Assembly: GCA_035551995.1 (NCBI GenBank)
Contig: DASZME010000078.1
Span: 9,963-73,962 of the forward strand
DNA length: 64,000 nt
Origin: RYN-428 sp035551995
GTDB taxonomy: Bacteria; Planctomycetota; Phycisphaerae; Tepidisphaerales; Tepidisphaeraceae
Reading direction: 5' to 3'
Shown piece after piece: positions 35,157-44,270 of the stretch. Made by a program: the position numbers and the translations under genes. The notes beneath the pieces are model-generated. The model worked only from the letters and a program-made list of their open reading frames with translations. It did no database searches and was not told the origin of the DNA. Numbering within the stretch: the stretch's first letter is position 1; each line of letters starts with the position of its first letter.

Positions 35157-38100
35157 ATGACCCCCAACGAGAAAAAATCGTTATTCGACGGCATCAATTT
35201 TTTCCGGCGCGCCAGCCAGACCTGGGCTGCGGTCAAGACCGTCGACACCGACCGCCTCTCGCATGGCGCCCGCCAATTTGAAATGCTTGAATCCAGGGTG
35301 CTCATGTCCGTGGCCCACCCGCTCGTGCAGGTCGCGGCCACGCCGCCGCATCCCGCCCACGTGGTTAATTTGAAGACCAAGGCCAAGGCGCCCGCGCCCG
35401 TCGCCCCTTCGGCGCCGACCGGCCTCAATGCCGTTCCGCTTACCTTTAACAGCGTCCAATTGAGCTGGTCTTCCGGCGACGAACCGGCGACCGGATTCAT
35501 CGTCCTGCGCGCCACGGACGGCGCGCACTATAGCCAGATCGCGAAATTCGCCGGCGCCGCCACAACCTACACCGACAAGAGCGTGGTTTCCTCTCACAGC
35601 TATTCCTACGAAGTCGAAGCATACACCGGCGCCCTGGCGTCCCCGGCGTCCGCGCCGGCCGCGGCGTCCACCGCCCTGGCCGCTCCGGCGACATTCGCCG
35701 CAAGCGCCGCCGGGCCGACCAGCGTTCACCTCACATGGGCGATCAATGAAACATTGGCCTCCGGATATACCGTGCTTCGATCCACCGACGGCGTCCATTT
35801 CTCTCAGCTCGTCCAGCTTCCCGCGCCGAAGATCGGCGCCTATACCGATACCGCCGTTTCTTCAAACACAGTCTATCTCTACGAAATTCAAGCCTACAAC
35901 GGCAACAAGACCTCCGCGGTCTCCGCCGCCGCGCGCGTCACGACTCCCCTGATCGCACCGACCGCCCTTGCCGCTAGCTTTCAAAATACGGCGGTCGTTC
36001 TAACGTGGACCGGCAATGATTCGTCGGCAACTGGATATCTCGTCTTCCGATCGAGCGACGGAAAGAGCTTCACGCAAATCGCAACCGTCGGCCGCAACGG
36101 CCCAACGACATTTGCCGACACTTCCGCTGTATCGGGCTGCATCTATACCTATAAAGTGCAAGCGTATGCCGGCGGCAACACGTCGGCCGCCAGTCCGGTC
36201 GTCACGCTGAACACGCCGCTGAAAGCCCCATCCGCACTGGCGGCGGCCGCATCCGGCCCAACCGCCGTTCGCCTCTCGTGGACCGGCAATGACCGCAACG
36301 CCGCCGGCTATTTGGTGCTTCGATCCACCGACGGCGTGCATTACACACAGATCGCGAAGCTTATGGGCCAGCCCCTGACGACGTATACCGACGCCGGCGC
36401 CGTCTCTGGAACATCTTACTATTACCAGGTTCGCGCCTATGCCGGCACGATCACCTCCGATCCGGCCAATGCCGTCGCAGTGACGACGCCGCTTACCGCG
36501 CCCGCCGCCTTGATCGCTAACGCGGCGAGTCCGACAAGCGCCACGCTTGCCTGGTCGGCCGGTGATCCGCTGACCACTGGCTATAGAGTCCTTCGGTCCA
36601 CCGATGGCACAACCTACTCACAACTAACTCAGATCGCCTCGGCGAGCACTTTCACCTATACTGACGGCTCGGCCTCGTCGGATACGACATACTTCTATGA
36701 GATCGAGGCCTTCAGCGCCACCAGCGTGTCGGCGCCCTCATCGGCCAGCAGCGTTATCACGCCGCTCGCGGCGGCTTCCGGTCTCACCGCGACGATCGGG
36801 AGAGGGGCCGTGCAGTTGTCGTGGATCGACAACGATTCCACCGCAGCCGGCTATCTCATCTTCCGTTCAAGCGACGCCAAGCCGTTTATGCCGGTGGCCA
36901 ATGCGAACAGTCCGGCCGCCACAAATTATGCGGATACGACAATTCTCTCCGGTCATTCTTACAGCTACATTGTTCAGGCCTACAATGGCGCCAACTTGTC
37001 GGCCATGTCATCGATCGTGTCCGTGGGGACGCCGTTGACGGCGCCTTCGTCTCTTGCCGTGACGGCCAACACCGCCGCCGGCGTGCAGCTTTCATGGACG
37101 AATAACGATGCGAATGCGCTGGGCTTCTATGTGCTTCGCTCGACCGACGGGGCGCACTTTACACAGCTTGCCGCGCTGACCGTGCCGGCTACATCAAACT
37201 ACACCGACGCTACCATCGCCACTGGCGCCAGCTATACCTATGAAGTTGAAGCTTATGCCGGCGACATCGCGTCGGCGCCGTCAAACAAGGTGAACCCGAC
37301 CGTCCCGCTCGCCGCTCCCGCCACGCTTACCGCTACGTTGACCGGCGCCTATGTTAGTCTCGCGTGGACGGACAGGGATTCCGCCGCCACGGGTTACGAC
37401 ATCCTGCGCTCGACGGACGGCGTTACCTTCACGCAGCTTACACAGCTTGCCGACGCCTCGGTCAAAAGCTACACCGACCTCTCCGCCACCGGCGGTCAGA
37501 CGTACGACTATCAAGTCCGGGCCTACAATCTCTCCGTCTCTTCGGCTGTCTCAAACACCGCCACGATCGCCACGCCCGGCGGAAACGTGACCAATGGCGT
37601 GTCGGTGACGACGCGATTCGGCGATGAGCTCATAATCACAGCCACCGGCGCCAGCGATACGGTCGTCATCACTGAAAGCGGCGATACCTTAACCATCACC
37701 GGCGACGGGCAGGTCTTCATAGACGCCGCCCCGGCCGGCGGAACGTTTGTTTACACGCGCGGCGGCAGCGACTCGGTCACCGTCAATTCGTCCGTCACGT
37801 CGCCGCTGACGATCGATTCCATCGACGCCGCCTCCACCGTGATCAACAGCGGCGGCGCCGCCGTCAGCGCGTGGGTTGACTCGACCGACACGCTGTTCGG
37901 TACAGCCACGGCCCATCCGGTCGCGAGCTTCGCGGCCGGCGTAAGCAAAGCCCTTGGCGCGAGTCTGGCAAATCCCAAGGACGCCGGTACCACCGCAAAA
38001 GATAATTTGTCGCTCTTTGGCACGGGCCCGACCGCAGCCGACGTGAATCAAGGCTCCGTCGGCGACTGTTATTTCCTGGCCTCGCTGGCCGCTTTCGCCG

Positions 38101-38675
38101 ATGAAAGTCCGCAGACGCTGGTCAATTCGGCCGTCGATCTGGGCGACGGAACCTACGCCGTCGAATTCCACGCCAGCTCCGGTCCAGTGTATGTTCGGGT
38201 CAATAACAGCTTCACCGTCGGTGGTTTTGGCGGATACTCCTATGCCCATCCCGGCGCCGACGACACGATATGGGCCGCGGTTATGGAAAAAGCCTTCGCC
38301 TACTTCCGCACCGGCGCCAATACCTATAACTCGATCAACAGCGGCTGGATGAACGAGGTCTATACCGACCTTGGCGTGCAATCGACCAGTTTCACGCCGT
38401 CGGCATTCTCGGACAACGACCTGTTCAATCTACTTTCGATCGACCTGTCCGAAGGCGACGCCGTCAGCTTCGGCACGCAAAACGCCCCGAACCTGGTTCA
38501 GAGCCACGCCTACACGCTCCTGAGCGTCACCAACACCGGCGGCGTGAATCATTATGTCGTCCGCAATCCGTGGGGACAGTCCGGCGACAGCCTAGAAAAT
38601 AGCCAGGGGATCGCAACGCTGACGTACGCCCAGTTCGTCGCGAATTTCGTGAGTGGAACGGCGGCACTGAATTAG
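35157..38675 (+). CDS. Secreted calpain-family cysteine protease with eight FN3 repeats and LEPR-XLL-type head
   Basis: A 1172-residue surface protein. The head has the LEPR-XLL-type signature QFEMLESRVLMSV. Eight fibronectin type III domains of about 90 residues each cover residues about 86-808; most carry TGY-VLRSTDG and end in a T(T)PL linker. A beta-rich link (IITATGASDTVVITESGD) follows. The C-terminal calpain (C2) catalytic domain begins near 955 with QGSVGDCYFLASLAAF (C971), then QSHAYTLLSV (H1117) and VVRNPWGQSGD (N1137), a complete triad. Calpain-type thiol proteases of this kind in bacteria are usually extracellular or surface bound. GGAGG is nine bases before ATG. It is followed by an inverted repeat and a convergent LEPR gene. 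Confidence 0.9.
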   Translation: MTPNEKKSLFDGINFFRRASQTWAAVKTVDTDRLSHGARQFEMLESRVLMSVAHPLVQVAATPPHPAHVVNLKTKAKAPAPVAPSAPTGLNAVPLTFNSVQLSWSSGDEPATGFIVLRATDGAHYSQIAKFAGAATTYTDKSVVSSHSYSYEVEAYTGALASPASAPAAASTALAAPATFAASAAGPTSVHLTWAINETLASGYTVLRSTDGVHFSQLVQLPAPKIGAYTDTAVSSNTVYLYEIQAYNGNKTSAVSAAARVTTPLIAPTALAASFQNTAVVLTWTGNDSSATGYLVFRSSDGKSFTQIATVGRNGPTTFADTSAVSGCIYTYKVQAYAGGNTSAASPVVTLNTPLKAPSALAAAASGPTAVRLSWTGNDRNAAGYLVLRSTDGVHYTQIAKLMGQPLTTYTDAGAVSGTSYYYQVRAYAGTITSDPANAVAVTTPLTAPAALIANAASPTSATLAWSAGDPLTTGYRVLRSTDGTTYSQLTQIASASTFTYTDGSASSDTTYFYEIEAFSATSVSAPSSASSVITPLAAASGLTATIGRGAVQLSWIDNDSTAAGYLIFRSSDAKPFMPVANANSPAATNYADTTILSGHSYSYIVQAYNGANLSAMSSIVSVGTPLTAPSSLAVTANTAAGVQLSWTNNDANALGFYVLRSTDGAHFTQLAALTVPATSNYTDATIATGASYTYEVEAYAGDIASAPSNKVNPTVPLAAPATLTATLTGAYVSLAWTDRDSAATGYDILRSTDGVTFTQLTQLADASVKSYTDLSATGGQTYDYQVRAYNLSVSSAVSNTATIATPGGNVTNGVSVTTRFGDELIITATGASDTVVITESGDTLTITGDGQVFIDAAPAGGTFVYTRGGSDSVTVNSSVTSPLTIDSIDAASTVINSGGAAVSAWVDSTDTLFGTATAHPVASFAAGVSKALGASLANPKDAGTTAKDNLSLFGTGPTAADVNQGSVGDCYFLASLAAFADESPQTLVNSAVDLGDGTYAVEFHASSGPVYVRVNNSFTVGGFGGYSYAHPGADDTIWAAVMEKAFAYFRTGANTYNSINSGWMNEVYTDLGVQSTSFTPSAFSDNDLFNLLSIDLSEGDAVSFGTQNAPNLVQSHAYTLLSVTNTGGVNHYVVRNPWGQSGDSLENSQGIATLTYAQFVANFVSGTAALN
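35413..37582 (+). repeat. Eight tandem FN3-coding units of about 270 bases
   Basis: The units are homologous at protein level, each with a conserved W-x(8,10)-TGY-xxLRS-DG core and a closing TPL, and diverged at DNA level. Length variation is small, which suggests ancient duplication with purifying selection rather than recent slippage. Confidence 0.85.
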
Positions 38676-38705
38676 CGAGTTTTTCAGGTTGCTGTAGCGT
38701 TTCCA

Positions 38706-38781
38706 CGTTTGGCGGCCCCGCTTGCGGGGCGTGTTTCGCGATCGAAGGGTTCGCGGCGTCCCGTAAGCGGGGCCCTAAACG
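38706..38781. repeat. Inverted pair of a dispersed palindromic repeat
   Basis: Arm 1 (38706-38732) contains GGCCCCGCTTGCGGGGC and arm 2 (38757-38781) contains CCCGTAAGCGGGGCCC; the arms are inverted copies with a few mismatches, and each is itself palindromic. It lies between the convergent calpain and small LEPR genes and may act as a bidirectional terminator. The copy at 29392-29416 shares about 18 of 20 positions with arm 1. Confidence 0.65.
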
Positions 38782-38810
38782 CAGAGGCTACGACTACTTT
38801 GAAAAATGCG

Positions 38811-39428
38811 CTAGGTCGCCGTGGTGAGCGCATTGAGATCGGAGATTACGTTGGTCAAGTCGGGCGCCAATGCCTGCTGAGCCGACTGGAATGTGGCGGA
38901 CAATGTCGCCCAGTCTGTCTGAAGCGCCTGATTGTCGCCATTGGCGGTGATGATCGCTTGTACGGCGCCGTTGATCTGTGTGATCGCGGTCGTTACGTCG
39001 GTGGTCAACTTGGCCACCAGCGGCGTTTCCAGCGTTTGCAGCGTCTTCAGGTCGGCGGCGAGCCGCTTCTGGGAGTTGGCGATTTTTGCCGCATTGCCCC
39101 CATCAAAGAGCGTGATGTGCAGGACATCGGAAACGACGGCTTGACCATCTTTATATCCGGCGCCGATTATGTGCGAGACGTCGGCCTGCAACTTTGAACG
39201 TGCCGACCCGACGGCATTGACGAGTCCGGATTTCAGCGGGCCGTTTTGTAAATGAAGGGCCTGGAGATCCGATTTGAATGTCTTGACGTCATCAATCAGC
39301 GCAACCTTGGCGTGCCCGGCGTCAGCGGCCAACGTGCTGATGTCCGAAGCCAGTTTTGTTTCGGCGGCCGCAAGAGTAACCGTGCTGAGCAATCGGCGGG
39401 ACTCGAGCGACTCAATGAACTTCCACAT
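38811..39428 (-). CDS. Helical exported protein with LEPR-XLL-type head
   Basis: A 205-residue protein of unknown function. It begins MWKFIESLESRRLLSTVTLA, the LEPR-XLL-type signature. The remainder is predicted all-helical, with regular Leu/Ala heptads (SDISTLAADAGHAKVALID, KTFKSDLQALHLQNG, LAADLKTLQTLETPL), and no cysteines or catalytic motifs. It may be a coiled-coil surface or cell-envelope protein. AAGGAG lies nine bases before the chosen ATG and three bases before an in-frame ATG at 39434. It is convergent with the calpain gene and follows the helicase gene on the same strand. Confidence 0.7.
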   Translation of the reverse strand: MWKFIESLESRRLLSTVTLAAAETKLASDISTLAADAGHAKVALIDDVKTFKSDLQALHLQNGPLKSGLVNAVGSARSKLQADVSHIIGAGYKDGQAVVSDVLHITLFDGGNAAKIANSQKRLAADLKTLQTLETPLVAKLTTDVTTAITQINGAVQAIITANGDNQALQTDWATLSATFQSAQQALAPDLTNVISDLNALTTAT

Positions 39429-39578
39429 CGTCATCCACTCCTTATAACAAACGACCCGATCAGAAAACCAAGACACGCGGTTGGTAATTCTAGTACGCCA
39501 GTACCACTATGATAGTCTACCGCCAAGAATTTTTTGGCCAACAAATCGAGCGGGCTCCGCTGTCTGAAAAGAGTGTCT

Positions 39579-42005
39579 TTATACCGCCGTATCGCCTACT
39601 AACTCTTCCAGCATCTCGTCGGTGAATTGCGGGTCCACAGCTCGGCACGCGGATGTCAGAATGTCCGCGATATTCCTCAGGCTCGTTTGCCACGCATCGG
39701 GGTTTGCGTCGCGCGGCGTCAATTGGGCGAACTCGCCGCAAAGCAGAATCATCCGCATCAAATGTTTGAAGAGGATCCCCTCCTGCTTAATCAGATCGCG
39801 GGAGCGCACGAATTGATCGAAATCGCCGCCATGGATCAGCAGGTCCCCTACCGCCCAAACCGGCGTGACGAATAGACCGCCGGCATGGTCAATCGCATTC
39901 TCGAAAAGCATTCGCATCTTCTGCGCCAGCGGAATCGGATACTTACGCAATTCGGGCGGCACGTCGCTTTGGTCGGCCTGGGGATACATGTCGTCATGCG
40001 TGGCAAGGCCAGCCGTGAGAATAGCCGGGTCAACACGCTCGAGGGCGAGCTTGCCCGGCGGAAGTTCGTCCGGCCATGGGACGCGCACCGATTTGGCCAC
40101 CGAGCCGGGCATCTCAAGCAGGCTTTCGAGGATCTGTATCATCTCGTGCTGCTCGGCCATACCCAGATAGTCCATCAGGAACAGGCCGTACAACGGATGC
40201 ACCGCTCGGAAAACCATTAGTTGTTTGAGCTTTTCCGTCGGCGTCGCGATAAGCGGTTCATACGGCTCGGATTCAGCGGGCGCGGCGATTGCCGAAGCGC
40301 GGCCCGCGACGGGCGCCGCGGCGGCGCCGAGGGTAAGTTGGCCCATCAATTCGGTGAAGGCTTGCGGAGCCGCGCTTTGTGTTTCGGCTGAATCATCCGA
40401 GTCATCCGGCGGTTCCGCGGAATCCGGATCGTCCGTCGGCGGTTCGATTGTCGGCGCCGCTATGACGGGATCGATCGTTTGACGCCAACTCGGCGGCAGC
40501 GGCGGGTCAAGAACTACAACGCCCATATGCGACAACGTCACGAGCATCTTTTTCAGACGTTTCAGTTCGCCTTCGATGGTCGGGAAATCCATCAATCGAT
40601 GGCGGATGACCTCCCGGATCGGCTCGACCCGCGGGTTCGCGTCCAGCAGATACGCCAGCCACCGCCATGAAAGCCTGCCTTTGCTCGCCAGCCGCGCGGG
40701 CGGAGCGGTTTGCAGCCTGGCGAATTGATCGGCGTTCCAATAGACAAATCCGGCCCGCTTGGACGGCTTTTTTTTGTTCAGGGCTTTCTTCGCCTTCATC
40801 AATCCCGGGTCTTTGGTATCTTCGGGAATCGAATCATACTTCAGCTTCCAGCGCGCCAGTTTCACGTCGTCCTCGTGCGCCAACGCGAAAACATGACCCT
40901 CGGCATCAAACTGCGGCCTTCCCGCCCGGCCGAACATCTGCTGCGCGGCGCCGGGCTCGATTATCTTTTTCTTGTCGCGCGGACCTTTGACCAGCGTCGT
41001 CAGCACGACCGATCGCGCCGGCAGATTAATTCCCGCCGCCAGCGTTTCGGTACAGACACACACCGGCAATAGCTTTTCCTGAAATAGCGTCTCAATCACC
41101 CTGCGGTAGCGCGGCAGCAAGCCGGCATGGTGAATGCCGATGCCCCGCGCCAGAAACGGGCGCAGGCGATTTCCCGAGCCAACGGAAAAGTCAAACGCTT
41201 CGAGGCGATCGAGCAGCGCCTTTCGCTGTCCTTCGGCAAACAGATCCTTCCCCTTCAAAACCTCGGCGGTGTTCCAGCAAATTTCGCGGTCGAAGCAGAA
41301 AACCAGCGCCGGCGTTCGGCGCAGCGCGTCTTCGCCGCGCGCGATCCGCTCCATGAAGTCCGGCAAAAGCTCGTCGCCGATCCAATGAAAATGAAGCGGA
41401 ACCCGTCGTTCGGTTCCCTCGACCAGCGTTACGCTGCGGCCGAGGCTACGGGCCATCCAGTTGATAAACCGCGGCGCGTCGCCGACGGTTGCCGAGAGAA
41501 GCATGACGCGGACGTGTTTGGGAAGGAGTGTCAGCGCCAGCTCCCAGACGATGCCGCGCTGCGGTTCGTTGAAGTTATGAAATTCGTCCATGACCACCGC
41601 GCCCACGCCGGTGAAATCAAAGATTTCCGGATGAAGCAGACGATTGAGCAGCACCTCGGCGACGACCACTTTAATCCGCGCGTCGGGATTGACCGTGCGA
41701 TGGCCAGTCACAAGGCCCACGCAATTTTGATCGAAGCCCCAGCGTGCGGCGGTCGCTTGCAGCTCGACGAATTTCTGATCCGTCAGCGCGATGAGCGGCG
41801 TCGAGTAATAGACGCCGGCGCCCGTGCGCAATCCCTCATACACCGCCGCCTCGGCGACCAGCGTTTTGCCGGTGCCGGTCGGCGCCGACAGCAACACGCC
41901 CTGATCGCAAGCCGCCCAGGCGTACATCGCCTCTTCCTGAACGGGGTACGGCGCATAGGGCAGGCGTTCAAGATAGTCGAGGATAATTTCATCGCGGGAG
42001 ACCAT
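39579..42005 (-). CDS. Ski2-like DEAD/DEAH-box helicase
   Basis: An 808-residue superfamily II helicase. Motif I is LLSAPTGTGKTLVAEA, motif II VVMDEFHNF (DEFH), motif III LLSATVGDAPRF, motif V VCTETLAAGINLPARSVV and motif VI QMFGRAGRPQFDAEG, all of the Ski2/Mtr4 type. After about residue 420 come a basic linker and a helical domain, an acidic Asp/Glu/Ser/Pro-rich disordered stretch (about 520-560), and a second helical domain. The family unwinds RNA, often with the degradosome or exosome; the partner here is unknown. A 13-base palindrome, CGGTAG-A-CTACCG, lies immediately upstream of the ATG (42008-42020) and part of it, TAGTCTACCG, recurs near 39510 upstream of the small LEPR gene. Confidence 0.9.
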   Translation of the reverse strand: MVSRDEIILDYLERLPYAPYPVQEEAMYAWAACDQGVLLSAPTGTGKTLVAEAAVYEGLRTGAGVYYSTPLIALTDQKFVELQATAARWGFDQNCVGLVTGHRTVNPDARIKVVVAEVLLNRLLHPEIFDFTGVGAVVMDEFHNFNEPQRGIVWELALTLLPKHVRVMLLSATVGDAPRFINWMARSLGRSVTLVEGTERRVPLHFHWIGDELLPDFMERIARGEDALRRTPALVFCFDREICWNTAEVLKGKDLFAEGQRKALLDRLEAFDFSVGSGNRLRPFLARGIGIHHAGLLPRYRRVIETLFQEKLLPVCVCTETLAAGINLPARSVVLTTLVKGPRDKKKIIEPGAAQQMFGRAGRPQFDAEGHVFALAHEDDVKLARWKLKYDSIPEDTKDPGLMKAKKALNKKKPSKRAGFVYWNADQFARLQTAPPARLASKGRLSWRWLAYLLDANPRVEPIREVIRHRLMDFPTIEGELKRLKKMLVTLSHMGVVVLDPPLPPSWRQTIDPVIAAPTIEPPTDDPDSAEPPDDSDDSAETQSAAPQAFTELMGQLTLGAAAAPVAGRASAIAAPAESEPYEPLIATPTEKLKQLMVFRAVHPLYGLFLMDYLGMAEQHEMIQILESLLEMPGSVAKSVRVPWPDELPPGKLALERVDPAILTAGLATHDDMYPQADQSDVPPELRKYPIPLAQKMRMLFENAIDHAGGLFVTPVWAVGDLLIHGGDFDQFVRSRDLIKQEGILFKHLMRMILLCGEFAQLTPRDANPDAWQTSLRNIADILTSACRAVDPQFTDEMLEELVGDTAV

Positions 42006-42150
42006 GTCGGTAGTCTACCGTAAGGCAACGCCCGCCGCCGCCGGGTCGATATTTACGGCAAGCTTCCTCGCCGGTTGTCACGGATGAGAATATAAGGAAT
42101 TCGAAATTAACGCGTGATACGATCATTGCGTAACCGAGCAGGAGGCCCGT

Positions 42151-42367
42151 ATGGCAAACTCACCAACCAGCGGTCGTCGTACCGGCGCCGCCATTCGAGC
42201 GTTGGCGGCTAGGCCGCACCTTCCCGCCTCTCGCCGGCGACGCTCATCCAGCTGATGGATAAGGGCCGAAAACGTCCCTCACGGCCAAGGAAACTCGCGA
42301 ATTGGAATCGGTGCTCGATGACATCGACCGAAAATCTTTTTGGATGCTCGCGCGCGTTCTGGTTTAG
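42151..42367 (+). pseudogene. Decayed small gene with two frameshifts
   Basis: An ATG with a good GGAGG five bases upstream opens a frame that stops after 34 codons. Protein-like sequence continues in the other two frames: LSPATLIQLMDKG at about 42228-42266, then TSLTAKETRELESVLDDID and FWMLARVLV to a stop at 42367. The reconstructed tail resembles the small planctomycete proteins that end in a 'LT-EE-ELE' helix followed by a short C-terminal helix. Two shifts in about 200 bases point to a pseudogene; a sequencing error would explain at most one. Confidence 0.4.
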
Positions 42368-42425
42368 AAACGAACGTTTGGCAAGCAAAAATCCGCTCCG
42401 AAATGATGCATGGCGCCTCCGATCT

Positions 42426-44270
42426 TCATTTCCCGGCCGCGGATTTTGCCGGCGTCGTCAGCGCGTCGATGACGTAACTCTCGACGGTTGGATGCTTCAC
42501 GTCCGGCGCGCCCGGATAGACCAATTCGCACGCCACGCCGATCTCTTTGCAATGTTCTTGCAGCTTCACGCCGAAGTTTGACGTGTGTGTCGGGTCCTTT
42601 TGTTCCATTCCCAGCGCGGGCGGCGTGCCGTAGATGAGGTAGACGGGCGGATCGTCCTTCGTCACCAGCGCGTACGGCGAATACTCCGCGATCCACGGCA
42701 GAATCTTTTCCCGACCCGCGAGAAATTCATCGAACTGCGATGTCTTTTTCACCCGGTCGGCGGTGAAGCCGAATGCATGGCCGCCGTAGTTGCTGTTCGG
42801 GGTCCATTCTTTCATCTGTCGCGGATCGAGCGAAGTCTGCGCCGCGACGACGGCGGCGCATGTCAGACGAGTCGATTCGCGCGCGATGGGATCACTGCTT
42901 CCTGGATCAGCCAGGTCATCGTGAAACGCGAGCCATAGCGAGGAGCACGCGCCCGCGGAACCGCCGCTTGCGCAAACGCGCTGTTTATCGATGTTCCACT
43001 CTTTGGCCTTGCTGCGGACGAATTGGAGCGCGCGGGCGGCGTCGTCGAGCGGCGCCTTTACCGGCGGTTTCACGTCGCCCGCCTGCGAGGTGAAACGGTA
43101 GTTGATCGCGACGACCGAAATCCCCGCCGCCAGATATTTCGCCGGGCTGTTCATGCCGTGCTTGTCGCCCGACGTCCATCCGCCGCCGTGAATGATAAAC
43201 AAGAGCGGCGTCGGCTTGTCGGATTTCGCCTGATAGAAGTCGAGGACGTTTCGCTCATGCGGCCCATAGCGCACATCCGCCTCGGTCGGCGTCATCGGCG
43301 GACGCGGCCAACCCTTGAGCGTTTCGATAAGATACGCCGTCGCCGTCGCGTGCTTTACGCCAGGGGCGCCGGGATAGACAAGTTCGCACGGCACGCCGAC
43401 GCTTTTGCATTTTTCCTGGAGCTTTACGCCGTAGTTGGCGGTATGCGTGGGGTCCTTTTGCTCCTGACCGATCGCCGGCGCCGCGCTGTAGATCAGGTAG
43501 ACGGGAGGATCGTCGGCGCTCACATGTTCAATCGGCGAATATTCCCTGATCCACGGCAACAGTTCCTCGCGATGGGCGAGAAACTCCGCGAAATGCTTGT
43601 CGCGCGATTTGAGATCGTTCGGGTCCATGAAGCCAAACGCATGGCCGCCGTAACGGCTATTGGGCGTCCATTCCTTCAGCTGCAACGGATCGAGCGAGGT
43701 CTGCGCTCCCACGACCGCCGCGCACCAGAGCCGCGTCGATTCGCGCGCGATCGCATCGTCGCTTTTGCGATCGGCCATGTCATCGTGAAACGCAAGCCAA
43801 AGCGACGAGCAGGCGCCTGCCGAGCCGCCGCTGGCGCCGATGCGGGCCTTGTCGATGTTCCATTCCTTGGCCTTGCTGCGCACGAATTGCAGCGCGCGGG
43901 CCGCATCGTGCAGGGGCCATTGCACCGGCGGTTTCACGCCGGCAAGCTGGGCCTGCCACGAATAGCGATAGTTGATCGAGACGACGGAAATACCGGCGGC
44001 CAGACATTGCGCCAGGCCGTCCGGATTCTTCTTGTCGCCCGTCACCCACCCGCCGCCGTGGATGAAAAAGAGCAACGGCCTAGGCCGATTTGACTTAGCC
44101 TGATAAAAGTCCAGCACCTGTCGTTCATGCGTGCCGTAAGCGACGTTTTCAAAGGTTGGCTTGGGCGGCGCCGGCTTTGTCGCGGATTGCTGATCGGCGG
44201 CCTGCGTCGAGGCGACGGCGAAAGTCAACGCGACGAACCATAGCGACGCTAGAGAGCTGAACTGTTTCAT
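42426..44270 (-). CDS. Tandem-duplicated BD-FAE-like esterase, two catalytic modules in one chain
   Basis: A 614-residue exported protein with a signal peptide (SLWFVALTFAVASTQAAD). Two alpha/beta hydrolase modules follow, residues about 40-325 and 330-605. Each has the oxyanion motif FIHGGGW or IIHGGGW, nucleophile elbow ASGGSAGACSS, and the later blocks EWTPNS-YGGHAFGF, DDPPVYLIY and KDPTHT-N-GVKLQE. The modules are so alike that a fairly recent internal duplication is likely. Both triads look intact. BD-FAE-like enzymes cleave acetyl or feruloyl esters of plant polysaccharides, or related esters. GGAGG precedes ATG by four bases, and the start overlaps the stop of the GT25 gene by four bases. 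Confidence 0.9.
   Translation of the reverse strand: MKQFSSLASLWFVALTFAVASTQAADQQSATKPAPPKPTFENVAYGTHERQVLDFYQAKSNRPRPLLFFIHGGGWVTGDKKNPDGLAQCLAAGISVVSINYRYSWQAQLAGVKPPVQWPLHDAARALQFVRSKAKEWNIDKARIGASGGSAGACSSLWLAFHDDMADRKSDDAIARESTRLWCAAVVGAQTSLDPLQLKEWTPNSRYGGHAFGFMDPNDLKSRDKHFAEFLAHREELLPWIREYSPIEHVSADDPPVYLIYSAAPAIGQEQKDPTHTANYGVKLQEKCKSVGVPCELVYPGAPGVKHATATAYLIETLKGWPRPPMTPTEADVRYGPHERNVLDFYQAKSDKPTPLLFIIHGGGWTSGDKHGMNSPAKYLAAGISVVAINYRFTSQAGDVKPPVKAPLDDAARALQFVRSKAKEWNIDKQRVCASGGSAGACSSLWLAFHDDLADPGSSDPIARESTRLTCAAVVAAQTSLDPRQMKEWTPNSNYGGHAFGFTADRVKKTSQFDEFLAGREKILPWIAEYSPYALVTKDDPPVYLIYGTPPALGMEQKDPTHTSNFGVKLQEHCKEIGVACELVYPGAPDVKHPTVESYVIDALTTPAKSAAGK

Noticed and set aside
35413..37582. 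CRISPR-like periodicity in repeated DNA
   Set aside because: The period of about 270 bases is protein-coding FN3 repetition, not short repeats with spacers.
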